A stretch of DNA of 40,294 nucleotides from assembly GCA_016296655.1 (NCBI GenBank), contig JAEDIW010000023.1:1-40294 (forward strand). The letters are read 5' to 3'. A program made the translations under genes and the position numbers. The stretch is from Treponema sp. (GTDB taxonomy: Bacteria > Spirochaetota > Spirochaetia > Treponematales > Treponemataceae). The notes under the pieces were generated by a model. That model saw only the letters and a program-made list of their open reading frames with translations, searched no databases and had not been told where the DNA came from. Position 1 is the stretch's first letter, and each line of letters begins with the position of its first letter. Positions 16,125 to 22,757 of the stretch are shown in pieces.

Positions 16125-16973
16125 AGTCAAAAAATCGGCAAATATTTTTTACATAACCGGCACTATGAGAAGTTCGCTGACGGAACTGTAAAGGATATTG
16201 AGGATGAGATTCCGTTTGAGGTGCCTGAGGGATGGGCGTGGTGTAAAATGAAGGAAATCTTGGATATATCTTCTGCAAAACGAGTTCTACAGGAAGATTG
16301 GAAAGATTCTGGGATTCCTTTTTATAGAGCCAGAGAAATTGCACAATTATCCAATGGCGAAATTGTAAAAGATGATTTATTCATTACAAACGAATTATAC
16401 GAGTCCTTAAAAGAAAATTATGGAGTACCTAAGCCGGAAGATTTAATGGTTTCTGCAGTTGGAACCATTGGCAAAACATACATTGTAAAAGAAACCGATT
16501 GTTTTTATTACAAAGATGCCAGTGTATTAAGATTTGCAAAGCGTTTACATGATATAAATTCTTCATTTCTGAAATTATGGATAGAAAGCGATTTCATTCA
16601 AGCGCAAATGTATGCTCATTCAAACGGAACGACTGTAGATACAATTACAATTTCAACAGCCCAAGAATATTATTTCCCTTTACCTCCAATAAATGAGCAG
16701 GCTCTTATAGTTAATGAAATTGAACGATTATTTGTTTTAATCAATAGGATTGAAAGCGACAAAATAGACCTGCAAACAGCCATCAAGCAAGCCAAATCCA
16801 AAATCCTCGACTTAGCTATCCACGGTAAACTCGTCCCACAAGATTCTTCTGATGAACCAGCATCCGTTCTGCTTGAAAAAATCCGTGCAGAAAAAGAAGC
16901 AAAAATCAAGGCTGGTGAACTCAAGAGAGATAAGAATGACTCATACATTTACAAAAACACCACTCATAATTAA
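16125..16973 (+). pseudogene. hsdS: orphan one-TRD fragment of type I restriction specificity subunit HsdS
   Basis: Open from the in-frame TAA at 16122 to 16973. It begins mid-protein with HYEKFADGTVKDIEDEIPFE and VPEGWAW, the conserved segment that opens a target recognition domain in many HsdS proteins. One TRD follows (about 16250-16690: ISSAKRVLQEDW... YYFPLPPINEQ), then the conserved helix (KSKILDLAIHGKLVP) and the linker DEPASVLLEKIRAEKEAKIK ending KRDKNDSYIYKNTTHN. The linker is the piece that normally leads into the second TRD, so the frame is a single TRD cassette between two homologous ends. GTG (16221) or ATG (16250) could start a shorter product but lack an SD. No hsdM or hsdR is present. 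Remnant or silent recombination cassette. Confidence 0.8.
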
Positions 16974-17080
16974 AAATTACAAGAACATCGTAACACGAAA
17001 AAGCAATTTTTTTCACTATGATAGAGTGGCAATCCTTAAAAATCTCTGTTTCGGGTAAAAAAAAGCACACAACAAAGGGC

Positions 17081-17151
17081 GTTGCGGGGAATGTGTCCCC
17101 GCTGGGTGGGTAGCGGGCAACGAAGTGCACGCGCAGGGAGGGGCTCCTCCC
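17081..17151 (+). repeat. GC-rich repeat with GCAACGAAGTGC core and hairpin, copy 1
   Basis: Contains the hairpin GCGGGG/CCCCGC (17084-17102), the core GCAACGAAGTGC (17117-17128), and seven bases later the hairpin GGGAGG-ggct-CCTCCC (17136-17151). The same core plus hairpin order occurs on the minus strand at 40246-40281. It lies between the hsdS fragment and the end of the rpsP operon. Confidence 0.65.
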
Positions 17152-17165
17152 TACAGAATTAAAAT

Positions 17166-17642
17166 TTATGTCTGGCTAAAAAGATTGGAAATTTCTGTCC
17201 GCCACTGAGGAACGGAGTCGCTTCTTTCCCACTCGACAATTTTCTGGATTTTAAAATGACGAGTGTCGCGAATGTCTGGAAAATATAGTACGGCAAAACG
17301 CCCCTGCCCTATATATGTGAATTTTTCGTTTTCTTTGAGGGTTATGTCCTTGCCGGCTTGATTCCAAGCGCAGTCAAAATGAACTGGCTCGCCTGTAGTC
17401 TTGTCTGAAAGTGAGGACGTCAAATCTTCTATAACTTTTGAACATATCGGACAAACTGACTGCTTTTCCCGAAAGTCACGGATAGCCTTTTCCTTGTTCA
17501 GTAAATCTTCATGAGTTTCCCTGGGAACCATTTTTTGAGGTCCTGAATGAACCTGCATTGCACTGCCATTTTTATTCGAAGTACGATTTTTTTCATTCCA
17601 GGTTTTATGACTGCTGTGGCCGCGCCGTCTGTTTCTGTCCAT
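17166..17642 (-). CDS. unknown protein with CPIC...HFDC putative metal site
   Basis: 158 residues, AGGAG nine bases before the ATG. A basic, disordered N-terminus (MDRNRRRGHSSHKTWNEKN) is followed by a central CPICSKVIEDL and, about 25 residues later, GEPVHFDCAWN, so Cys-x2-Cys and His-x2-Cys could bind one zinc ion. The C-terminal half is probably beta-rich (FTYIGQGRFAVLYF; RHFKIQKIVEWER). No signal or membrane segment. No family recognised. It is the last gene of the operon that starts at rpsP, 35 bp behind the FlgM-like gene, and ends beside a GC-rich repeat. Confidence 0.75.
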   Translation of the reverse strand: MDRNRRRGHSSHKTWNEKNRTSNKNGSAMQVHSGPQKMVPRETHEDLLNKEKAIRDFREKQSVCPICSKVIEDLTSSLSDKTTGEPVHFDCAWNQAGKDITLKENEKFTYIGQGRFAVLYFPDIRDTRHFKIQKIVEWERSDSVPQWRTEISNLFSQT

Positions 17643-17677
17643 AAATAAAGCTCCTTTTTCAAGCCAGAAATTCCCTT

Positions 17678-17863
17678 TTACCTATGGATGAATCTCTGAA
17701 CTGAATTGTCAACCAAACGATTGCTTATTACCTGTGCAATCCGCTGAATAGCACTGTCCATGTATCCGTTGTCATGGATTTTTCTACGCAGTTCAAGAAC
17801 TCTTGCAGAAGCGATTGTTTCGCCTGCCTGTACAGAAGATTTTTTTATATCAGTCTTTACCAT
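17678..17863 (-). CDS. small protein resembling the FlgM anti-sigma-28 C-terminal motif
   Basis: 61 residues from the ATG at 17863, which begins one base after the yraN stop; GGGG lies upstream. The sequence SARVLELRRKIHDNGYMDSA followed by IQRIAQVISNRL matches the pattern of FlgM C-termini (a helix V-x2-LR-x-KI, Gly-Tyr, then a second helix with IA). FlgM is 70-100 residues, so this would be a short form. If correct, it would hold FliA (sigma-28) inactive until the hook is finished. Flagellar-export-like genes upstream in the same operon support the idea. An unrelated small helical protein cannot be excluded. Confidence 0.6.
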   Translation of the reverse strand: MVKTDIKKSSVQAGETIASARVLELRRKIHDNGYMDSAIQRIAQVISNRLVDNSVQRFIHR

Positions 17864-17864
17864 A

Positions 17865-18236
17865 TTAAAGCCCCAAAAAAGCATTTTCAATGTGATAAAC
17901 ACTGGGAAAGCCCGGCATGTCAACTACAATCACATCGAATCTAATAATCCTGTCATTATATTTTCGATTGTTTGCAATAAAACATTTAGCCGTTTCCGAA
18001 ATTCTTTTCTGTTTTCTTTTGTCAAGCACATGTGCCAGAAGTTCAGCATTGCCACAAGGCAAAGTTTTTACTTCAACAAAGACAAGAATGTTGTCTTTTT
18101 CAGCTATTATATCAATTTCTCCGCGTTTTGTCCGCCAGTTGCGTTCTAAAACAGAAAATCCATGTTCTGTTAGAAATTTTGCACAGCGGTCTTCGCCGTT
18201 TTTTCCTATAGTTTTTTTGTCAGCAGAAGCAAGCAT
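17865..18236 (-). CDS. yraN: YraN/UPF0102 family nuclease-fold protein
   Basis: 123 residues from the ATG at 18236; a TTG at 18254 would add six residues. The family pattern is complete: GKNGEDRCAKFLTEHGF near the N-terminus, then NWRTKRGEIDIIAEKDN and VFVEVKT, where Glu-Asp-Glu-Lys form a restriction-endonuclease-like site, then RKQKRISETAKCFI. The cellular function of the family is not settled; a role in DNA processing is usually suggested. It is in the rpsP-trmD-rplS operon, where spirochaetes and others often keep it. Confidence 0.88.
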   Translation of the reverse strand: MLASADKKTIGKNGEDRCAKFLTEHGFSVLERNWRTKRGEIDIIAEKDNILVFVEVKTLPCGNAELLAHVLDKRKQKRISETAKCFIANNRKYNDRIIRFDVIVVDMPGFPSVYHIENAFLGL

Positions 18237-18308
18237 TTTGCTAAAAATTTCCAAAATTTAAAAATTTCTTTGGGCAAAAACTGATGCCAGAAAGTATTTC
18301 TGCATATT

Positions 18309-18602
18309 TCAGAGTTCTTCAAGTTCTTCGAGTTCTTCTAACTCTTCAAGTTCTTCAACTACTGGAGAATTTGCAGAACCAGAACTTCTGTTTTTAGCAA
18401 AAAGTTCTTCGTCATTTTTAAGTTCATGACCGTAAGTCAAAAGAAACGGAACCTGCCATCGCTGAAGGGCCTTTACATGATACTGTTTTACAGATTTTCC
18501 TTCCGCAAGGAACATATTTTTTCCATCCTCAAAAAACACAGGAGTTGAAAAACGGATGCCTTCCTTTATGTCAGATGGATCAAGTTTTATAAAATTTTTC
18601 AT
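18309..18602 (-). CDS. stand-alone HD-GYP N-terminal-like domain protein with EEL repeat tail
   Basis: 97 residues from the ATG at 18602, overlapping the end of the upstream gene by 23 bases. Residues 1-60 read KLDPSDIKEGIRFSTPVFFE, KNMFLAEGKSVKQYHVKALQ and RWQVPFLLTYG, which follows the small beta domain found in front of HD-GYP phosphodiesterases (L-x-pG-x ... G-x-x-L ... L-x-x-W-x-I). The HD-GYP catalytic part is absent. The C-terminus is five perfect-frame Glu-Glu-Leu repeats encoded by 9-bp units (18312-18356). Function unknown; a signalling adaptor is conceivable. Confidence 0.72.
   Translation of the reverse strand: MKNFIKLDPSDIKEGIRFSTPVFFEDGKNMFLAEGKSVKQYHVKALQRWQVPFLLTYGHELKNDEELFAKNRSSGSANSPVVEELEELEELEELEEL
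18312..18356 (-). repeat. 9-bp coding tandem repeat (Glu-Glu-Leu)5
   Basis: Five 9-bp units of the plus-strand form GAGTTCTTC/AAGTTCTTC, one diverged (TAACTCTTC). Unit gain or loss keeps the frame and would lengthen or shorten the acidic C-terminal tail. Confidence 0.8.
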
Positions 18603-18855
18603 TTTCGTCCTCGATTTCAGCAACAAATGCGAAAATTTTAGCCATTGCTTCCCATGTCTGCTCAGGAATAAAACTGCCTATTTCCTGAACTGACAGAACA
18701 TTGGCAAGATTTTCATCATGCACTACAGGAATTTTATTTTCCTGGGCAATTTCCAGAATGCGCCGTGCAAGTTCACCTTTACCAGAAGCACAGATAAAAG
18801 GAGCCGGTGCATTTTCAGGATAACGCAGTGCAACAGCTTTTTTTTCGTTTTTCAT
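18580..18855 (-). CDS. FlhB C-terminal domain-like protein (FlhX/YlqH type)
   Basis: 91 residues. It aligns with the cytoplasmic export-switch domain of FlhB/YscU right after the NPTH autocleavage site: KAVALRYPENAPAPFICASG, then ELARRILEIAQENKIPVV, VLSVQEIGSFIPEQTWEAMA. The NPTH tetrapeptide and all membrane helices are absent, so it is like a ready-cleaved FlhB C-fragment. Its ATG overlaps the stop of the upstream FliK-like gene (ATGA, 4 bp), so they are translationally coupled. In B. subtilis the ylqG-ylqH pair has the same order in a comparable operon. Likely a part of flagellar export specificity control. Confidence 0.85.
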   Translation of the reverse strand: MKNEKKAVALRYPENAPAPFICASGKGELARRILEIAQENKIPVVHDENLANVLSVQEIGSFIPEQTWEAMAKIFAFVAEIEDENEKFYKT

Positions 18856-20144
18856 ACAGAACCTTCTGCAAAACTTACAGGCGTATTTTCTGTAAAAAAT
18901 GGAGAACCTTCATTTTCAATCCAGCTTACATTTACAGATTCACCTTTTGAAAAAACATCTTCAAGCCTGGCCTTAATCTTTTGAATTTTAAAAGAATCAA
19001 GCGGCTTTATGGAAAAAAGCACGTCGGTTATGCGCCTGTCTTTATGAAAGTATAGCACAAACAAATACTGATGTCCTTTGATATCTGCACAAATAATCAT
19101 TTTTTTTACACTTTGCTTCTGCGGCTCCATAAAAATCCTGATTATGCCTTGTCCAGAACTGCCGTTTTGTAAGGTAAAAGTACAAGGCAAAACAATCCAA
19201 TGCAGGCTGTTGTCAAAAGTTTCGCTGAGGTGATTGAAAAGCGGAAGAAGGCTGAAATTATGAGTTTGTTTATAAAGTGTTGAATTCAAATCGAAAACCT
19301 GTTTTTTATATGAAGCATAAATTGATTCAAGAGATGGAGCGATTGCAGAAGAAGTGGATTTTTTTTCAGATATGTCAGAAAAAATTTTCAAGTCAGCATA
19401 CGCAGATTTATTTTTTTGGGAATGAGCTGAACTTTTTCCGCCGTCAGAATGTGATTTTTCGGGATTGCCATCATTATGCGGATTTTCATGATTTCCAGAA
19501 TTTTCATGATTTCCAGAATCTGTAGAAGAATGGTGTTTTTTTTCAGAATTATTTTCGCAATCATATTCAGAATGACCGTCTATTTCATCAAGAATTGTTT
19601 CTATCAGATTTTCAGAAACTTCAATTCCTTTTTTTTCAAAAAGCAGGGCTGATTCAGCAACCAGAGTTTCTCTGCCTGGAAATTTCATGGCCATGGCACG
19701 AATTTTTGCAAGCAGTTTAAAATCAAGCCTTGCACCAAGCTGCTGCAGCTGTTGAAAAATTTTCAGCGTAAGCAAATCAGGAACAAGACCTATATTTGTA
19801 AAAAAAGATGAAAGTTCAGAATCAGATAGCGGAGCAAACAGCCCGCCTTGAACATCTGCAGTCAAATTTTTTATGGAAAAACCGTTTTTTTGCAGGGCAT
19901 TTTCCAAAACCAGCTCCAGATTTCCGTCTTTTACAAAAAGCTGAGCCTTGAATACACTGCCAATTTCTAATTGTTTTTGGGAAGATGCCAGAACTTTATG
20001 TCCGGCAAAGGAAATAATAAACCTTCCGTCAGGATTCTTTGCCAGAACCCTGACGGAAACTAAACTGCCCTCGTGCAGTTTAGACGCTAAGCCTGAAAAG
20101 CCGGGGGCAGATGCGGAATGTATGTATATACCTGAGGTATTCAT
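18852..20144 (-). CDS. FliK-like/YlqG-like unknown protein
   Basis: 430 residues. Residues 20-95 form a beta-rich domain (GSLVSVRVLAKNPDGRFIIS; VFKAQLFVKDGNLELVLEN), 100-200 are helical, 205-265 are low complexity rich in His, Asn, Ser and Glu (NHENSGNHEN, NPEKSHSDGG), and 300-430 form a C-terminal domain resembling FliK hook-length C-domains in layout (GQGIIRIFMEPQKQSVKKMI; YLFVLYFHKDRRITDVLFS). Adjacent and coupled to the FlhB-C-like gene, which is the partner FliK acts on. The true FliK is at 7198-8697, so this would be a second, divergent member. The assignment rests mainly on layout and neighbours. Confidence 0.7.
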   Translation of the reverse strand: MNTSGIYIHSASAPGFSGLASKLHEGSLVSVRVLAKNPDGRFIISFAGHKVLASSQKQLEIGSVFKAQLFVKDGNLELVLENALQKNGFSIKNLTADVQGGLFAPLSDSELSSFFTNIGLVPDLLTLKIFQQLQQLGARLDFKLLAKIRAMAMKFPGRETLVAESALLFEKKGIEVSENLIETILDEIDGHSEYDCENNSEKKHHSSTDSGNHENSGNHENPHNDGNPEKSHSDGGKSSAHSQKNKSAYADLKIFSDISEKKSTSSAIAPSLESIYASYKKQVFDLNSTLYKQTHNFSLLPLFNHLSETFDNSLHWIVLPCTFTLQNGSSGQGIIRIFMEPQKQSVKKMIICADIKGHQYLFVLYFHKDRRITDVLFSIKPLDSFKIQKIKARLEDVFSKGESVNVSWIENEGSPFFTENTPVSFAEGSV

Positions 20145-20183
20145 ACTTGCTGCAGCCTGAAAAAGTTTCAGACTGCATGAAAA

Positions 20184-20654
20184 TTATTTTTTAGCGGCTG
20201 CTTTTGCAGCTTCATGTTCTGCAACAGCAGCAGCATGAACAGCTTCTTCTTTTGCAGCAGCATTTGCAGCAGCAGCAGCGTTACGGGCAGCCAAAGCCTG
20301 AGCAATTTTGCCACCAACCAGTTCCTTAACTTTAGCACCTTTACCAACTTTATCGCGGAGGTAGTAAAGTTTAGCACGGCGAACTTTACCTGCATGAACA
20401 ATTTCAACCTGCATAATGCGTGGTGAGTTCATTGGGAATACACGTTCTACACCAACTCCGTAAGAGTTCTTGCGAACTGTAAAAGTCTGTCCAATACCGC
20501 TGTTCTTAATGCAAAGAACGATTCCTTCATAAATCTGAATACGTTCTGTTTTGCCTTCAACAATCTTAAAGTGAACCTTTACTGTATCACCAACATTGAA
20601 TTTCTGAGCACCAGCACGTTTCTGCTGCTCTTCAATTGTCTTTATAAGATCCAT
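20184..20654 (-). CDS. rplS: 50S ribosomal protein L19 with Ala-rich extension
   Basis: 156 residues from the ATG at 20654, GGAG six bases upstream. L19 binds at the 30S-50S interface. The conserved core is complete: FNVGDTVKVHFKIVEGKTER, IQIYEGIVLCIKNSGIGQTF, TVRKNSYGVGVERVFPMNSP, VRRAKLYYLRDKVGKGAKVK. L19 is usually about 115 residues; here about 40 extra residues follow, composed of Ala, Lys, Glu and His (ARNAAAAANAAAKEEAVHAA). The downstream gene begins 39 bp later. Confidence 0.95.
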   Translation of the reverse strand: MDLIKTIEEQQKRAGAQKFNVGDTVKVHFKIVEGKTERIQIYEGIVLCIKNSGIGQTFTVRKNSYGVGVERVFPMNSPRIMQVEIVHAGKVRRAKLYYLRDKVGKGAKVKELVGGKIAQALAARNAAAAANAAAKEEAVHAAAVAEHEAAKAAAKK

Positions 20655-20682
20655 AATTATCTCCATTAGATTTGATACCAGA

Positions 20683-21462
20683 TCAGAAATCTTTCTTAGG
20701 CTTTCTGCGTTTTTTGCAATGCTTCAAAGAAACCTGCTCTGTTATTTCCTCAATCATCTTTTCAGCTTCTGCAGTCAGAAGTCCAGTTCTTTGCGCAGCC
20801 CAAATCATGTCAGGCCGATTTGCAAGAGTTTTTTCCAGACTCTTTTTCAGACGCCACTTCCGAATATTTTCATGGTTCCCTGAAGTCAACACATCAGGTA
20901 CTTCAAGTCCTTTGTACACAGGCGGTCTGGTGTACTGGGGATATTCCAAAAGTCCGCCGGAATAACTCTCCTCTTCCAAGGATTCACTTGAAATTACACC
21001 GTCAATCAACCGATACACAGTATCAATGATTACCGTTGCAGAAACTTCTCCGCTGGACATGACATAATCTCCAATAGAGATTTCATCGTCAACGTAAGAA
21101 TCAATAATCCGCTGGTCGATACCTTCGTACCTTCCGCAGATAATTACAAGTTCGTCTTTCCGACTAAGCTCCTGCGCTTTTTTCTGGGTAAAAGGCTTTC
21201 CACCAGGCGTTACATAAATAACGTGCTTACGCAAGGCCTTTACACTATCAAGCGCTTTGCCAAGAGGCTCCGGCATAATAAGCTGCCCGGCGCCACCACC
21301 ATACGGACTGTCATCACATGTTCGGTGCTTATCAAAGGCAAAATCCCTGATATTCACCAGATCGTAGGCAATAATTCCCTTTTCAACCGCTTTCGCCATG
21401 ATTGAGGTTTCAAAATAAGCGCGCGGAATCTCAGGAAACAAGGTCAGCACAGTAAATTTCAT
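20683..21462 (-). CDS. trmD: tRNA (guanine37-N1)-methyltransferase TrmD
   Basis: 259 residues. Methylates N1 of G37 in tRNAs with G36 and prevents frameshifting. The SPOUT trefoil-knot motifs are present: DDSPYGGGAGQLIMPEP, IICGRYEGIDQRIID, ISIGDYVMSSGEV and LTSGNHENIRKWR; the catalytic Asp is in the loop before that last motif region (VPDVLTSGNH). It lies 4 bp after rimM and ahead of rplS, the widespread rpsP-rimM-trmD-rplS order. Confidence 0.97.
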   Translation of the reverse strand: MKFTVLTLFPEIPRAYFETSIMAKAVEKGIIAYDLVNIRDFAFDKHRTCDDSPYGGGAGQLIMPEPLGKALDSVKALRKHVIYVTPGGKPFTQKKAQELSRKDELVIICGRYEGIDQRIIDSYVDDEISIGDYVMSSGEVSATVIIDTVYRLIDGVISSESLEEESYSGGLLEYPQYTRPPVYKGLEVPDVLTSGNHENIRKWRLKKSLEKTLANRPDMIWAAQRTGLLTAEAEKMIEEITEQVSLKHCKKRRKPKKDF

Positions 21463-21466
21463 GGAC

Positions 21467-22057
21467 TTACTCCAGAATCCAGAGGTGCATCAACACAATC
21501 TCTTGATTTTCAACATTGATTTTTCCCAAATACTCTTTTCTAAAGGGAATCAAAACAACTCTGGGCTTGCCAGATACGTCAAACCGAATGTCTTCTGCCA
21601 AAAGATTGCAGTTCTCGGAGAGAGAAACTTCAAGCAAGTAACCACCTCCGCCTTCCAATACGTCTGTGACTGTCCCCACTTTTTCAGCAGGTGCAGATTC
21701 TTCTGCCAATCCGTCTATGTTCTCTCCATAATAAATCAAAGAACATTGCTTCAAATCTTCGATGTACCATTCATCCTCGTCAAGAGGTGCAGCACATTCG
21801 CGGGGAACAACAATTTCCCATCCGTTGTACTTTCGTACTTCTTCAGGAGAATTAATTCCCTCTAATTTCATATATAAGGTACTGCCTGCCGCTTCTGCAT
21901 ATTCAACCTTGCAGACTTTCAGGGCATTGCCGCGCCTTAAAGTAACTTCCTTCAGAACCTCAATATGGGCATACTCGCCAGAAGTACTTTCAACTTTAAA
22001 TTCCCCCGTAACACCATGAGAGCCACGGACGAAGCCAACAATCATCTGTTCAAGCAC
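21467..22057 (-). CDS. rimM: 16S rRNA processing protein RimM
   Basis: 196 residues, GTG start at 22057 with AGGACGG upstream; an ATG four codons later has no better signal. RimM assists 30S head maturation with S19. The N-terminal RimM domain (MIVGFVRGSHGVTGEFKVES, then LEGINSPEEVRKYNGWEIVV) is followed by a PRC-barrel (KVGTVTDVLEGGGGYLLEV; VLIPFRKEYLGKINVENQEI). It is 9 bp after khpA and 4 bp before trmD. Confidence 0.95.
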   Translation of the reverse strand: MLEQMIVGFVRGSHGVTGEFKVESTSGEYAHIEVLKEVTLRRGNALKVCKVEYAEAAGSTLYMKLEGINSPEEVRKYNGWEIVVPRECAAPLDEDEWYIEDLKQCSLIYYGENIDGLAEESAPAEKVGTVTDVLEGGGGYLLEVSLSENCNLLAEDIRFDVSGKPRVVLIPFRKEYLGKINVENQEIVLMHLWILE

Positions 22058-22066
22058 ATTTCCGTC

Positions 22067-22300
22067 CTAGTCTAAAATTTCCAGACTGTAACGTCTGCCG
22101 TCTTTTACGGCCGATGCACTCAAAACAGTGCGTAAAGCCTTCGCAATTCTGCCGTACTTACCTATTACTTTTCCAATATCACCGTCAGCAACTTTGAGCT
22201 GTAAAACAGTTCCCCTGTCGCCTTCAGTTTCTGTTACTGAAACAGCACCGGGATCATCGACCAATGATTTTGCGATATATTCAATCAGGTCTTTTTCCAT
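22067..22300 (-). CDS. khpA: KH-domain RNA-binding protein KhpA
   Basis: 77 residues, one KH domain with the RNA-contact GKYG loop at residues 47-50 inside DIGKVIGKYGRIAKALRTVL. It binds RNA, often together with KhpB/Jag in other bacteria. Position between rpsP and rimM is the classical one (ylqC in Bacillus). Confidence 0.93.
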   Translation of the reverse strand: MEKDLIEYIAKSLVDDPGAVSVTETEGDRGTVLQLKVADGDIGKVIGKYGRIAKALRTVLSASAVKDGRRYSLEILD

Positions 22301-22317
22301 CTAGCCGCTCCTGTAGC

Positions 22318-22554
22318 TTACTTTGATACTTTCTTAAGTAATTTAGAAACAATAGCTGTAGGCTGTGCACCAACACTGAGCCAGTACTTAGCACGTTCTA
22401 CGTTAATAGAAACCTGGTTTTCTTTTTCAATCGGGCGGTATGTTCCCAATTCTTCTACACAGGCACCATCACGAGGTTTTGCTGAATCCTGTACAACAAC
22501 GCGATAGTAAGGCTGTTTCTGAGTACCAAACTTCTTAAGTCTGATTTTTACCAC
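22318..22554 (-). CDS. rpsP: 30S ribosomal protein S16
   Basis: 78 residues. S16 is an early-binding 30S protein. Diagnostic start MVKIRLKKFGTQKQPYYRVV, followed by VQDSAKPRDGACVEELGTY and ERAKYWLSVGAQPTAIV. GGAGG lies upstream (22563-22567 on the plus strand, as CCTCC). It appears to be the first gene of the 17.2-22.6 kb operon. The 203-bp upstream gap is AT-rich and holds its promoter, but I cannot fix the boxes. Confidence 0.96.
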   Translation of the reverse strand: MVKIRLKKFGTQKQPYYRVVVQDSAKPRDGACVEELGTYRPIEKENQVSINVERAKYWLSVGAQPTAIVSKLLKKVSK

Positions 22555-22757
22555 TTGGTTACCTCCAAAGAACTCGAACGGAATGGCGTCAAGTCCTAAT
22601 ATATATTAATCTACACAATACAGTGTAAGTTCAGAATATACCGTAAATTAAATATTTAGTCAAAGCGTTAGGAACTGCATTCAGAAAAAAATCAGCATTT
22701 TTTGAATTTATTTGTGAAAAAATACTAGCTTTTCGCTGGAGCTTCATCCTATTCTGT

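Noticed and set aside
17081..17160. Possible rho-independent terminator for the rpsP operon or the hsdS fragment
   Set aside because: The hairpins are strong but no T-run follows on either strand; a repeat element fits better.
18312..18356. Possible CRISPR or non-coding tandem array
   Set aside because: Units are 9 bp without spacers and are read in frame as the end of a protein, so this is a coding microsatellite.
22555..22757. rpsP promoter candidate TTACAC-N17-TATATA on the minus strand
   Set aside because: The -35 matches the consensus in only two positions, and the region is so AT-rich that many -10-like words occur.
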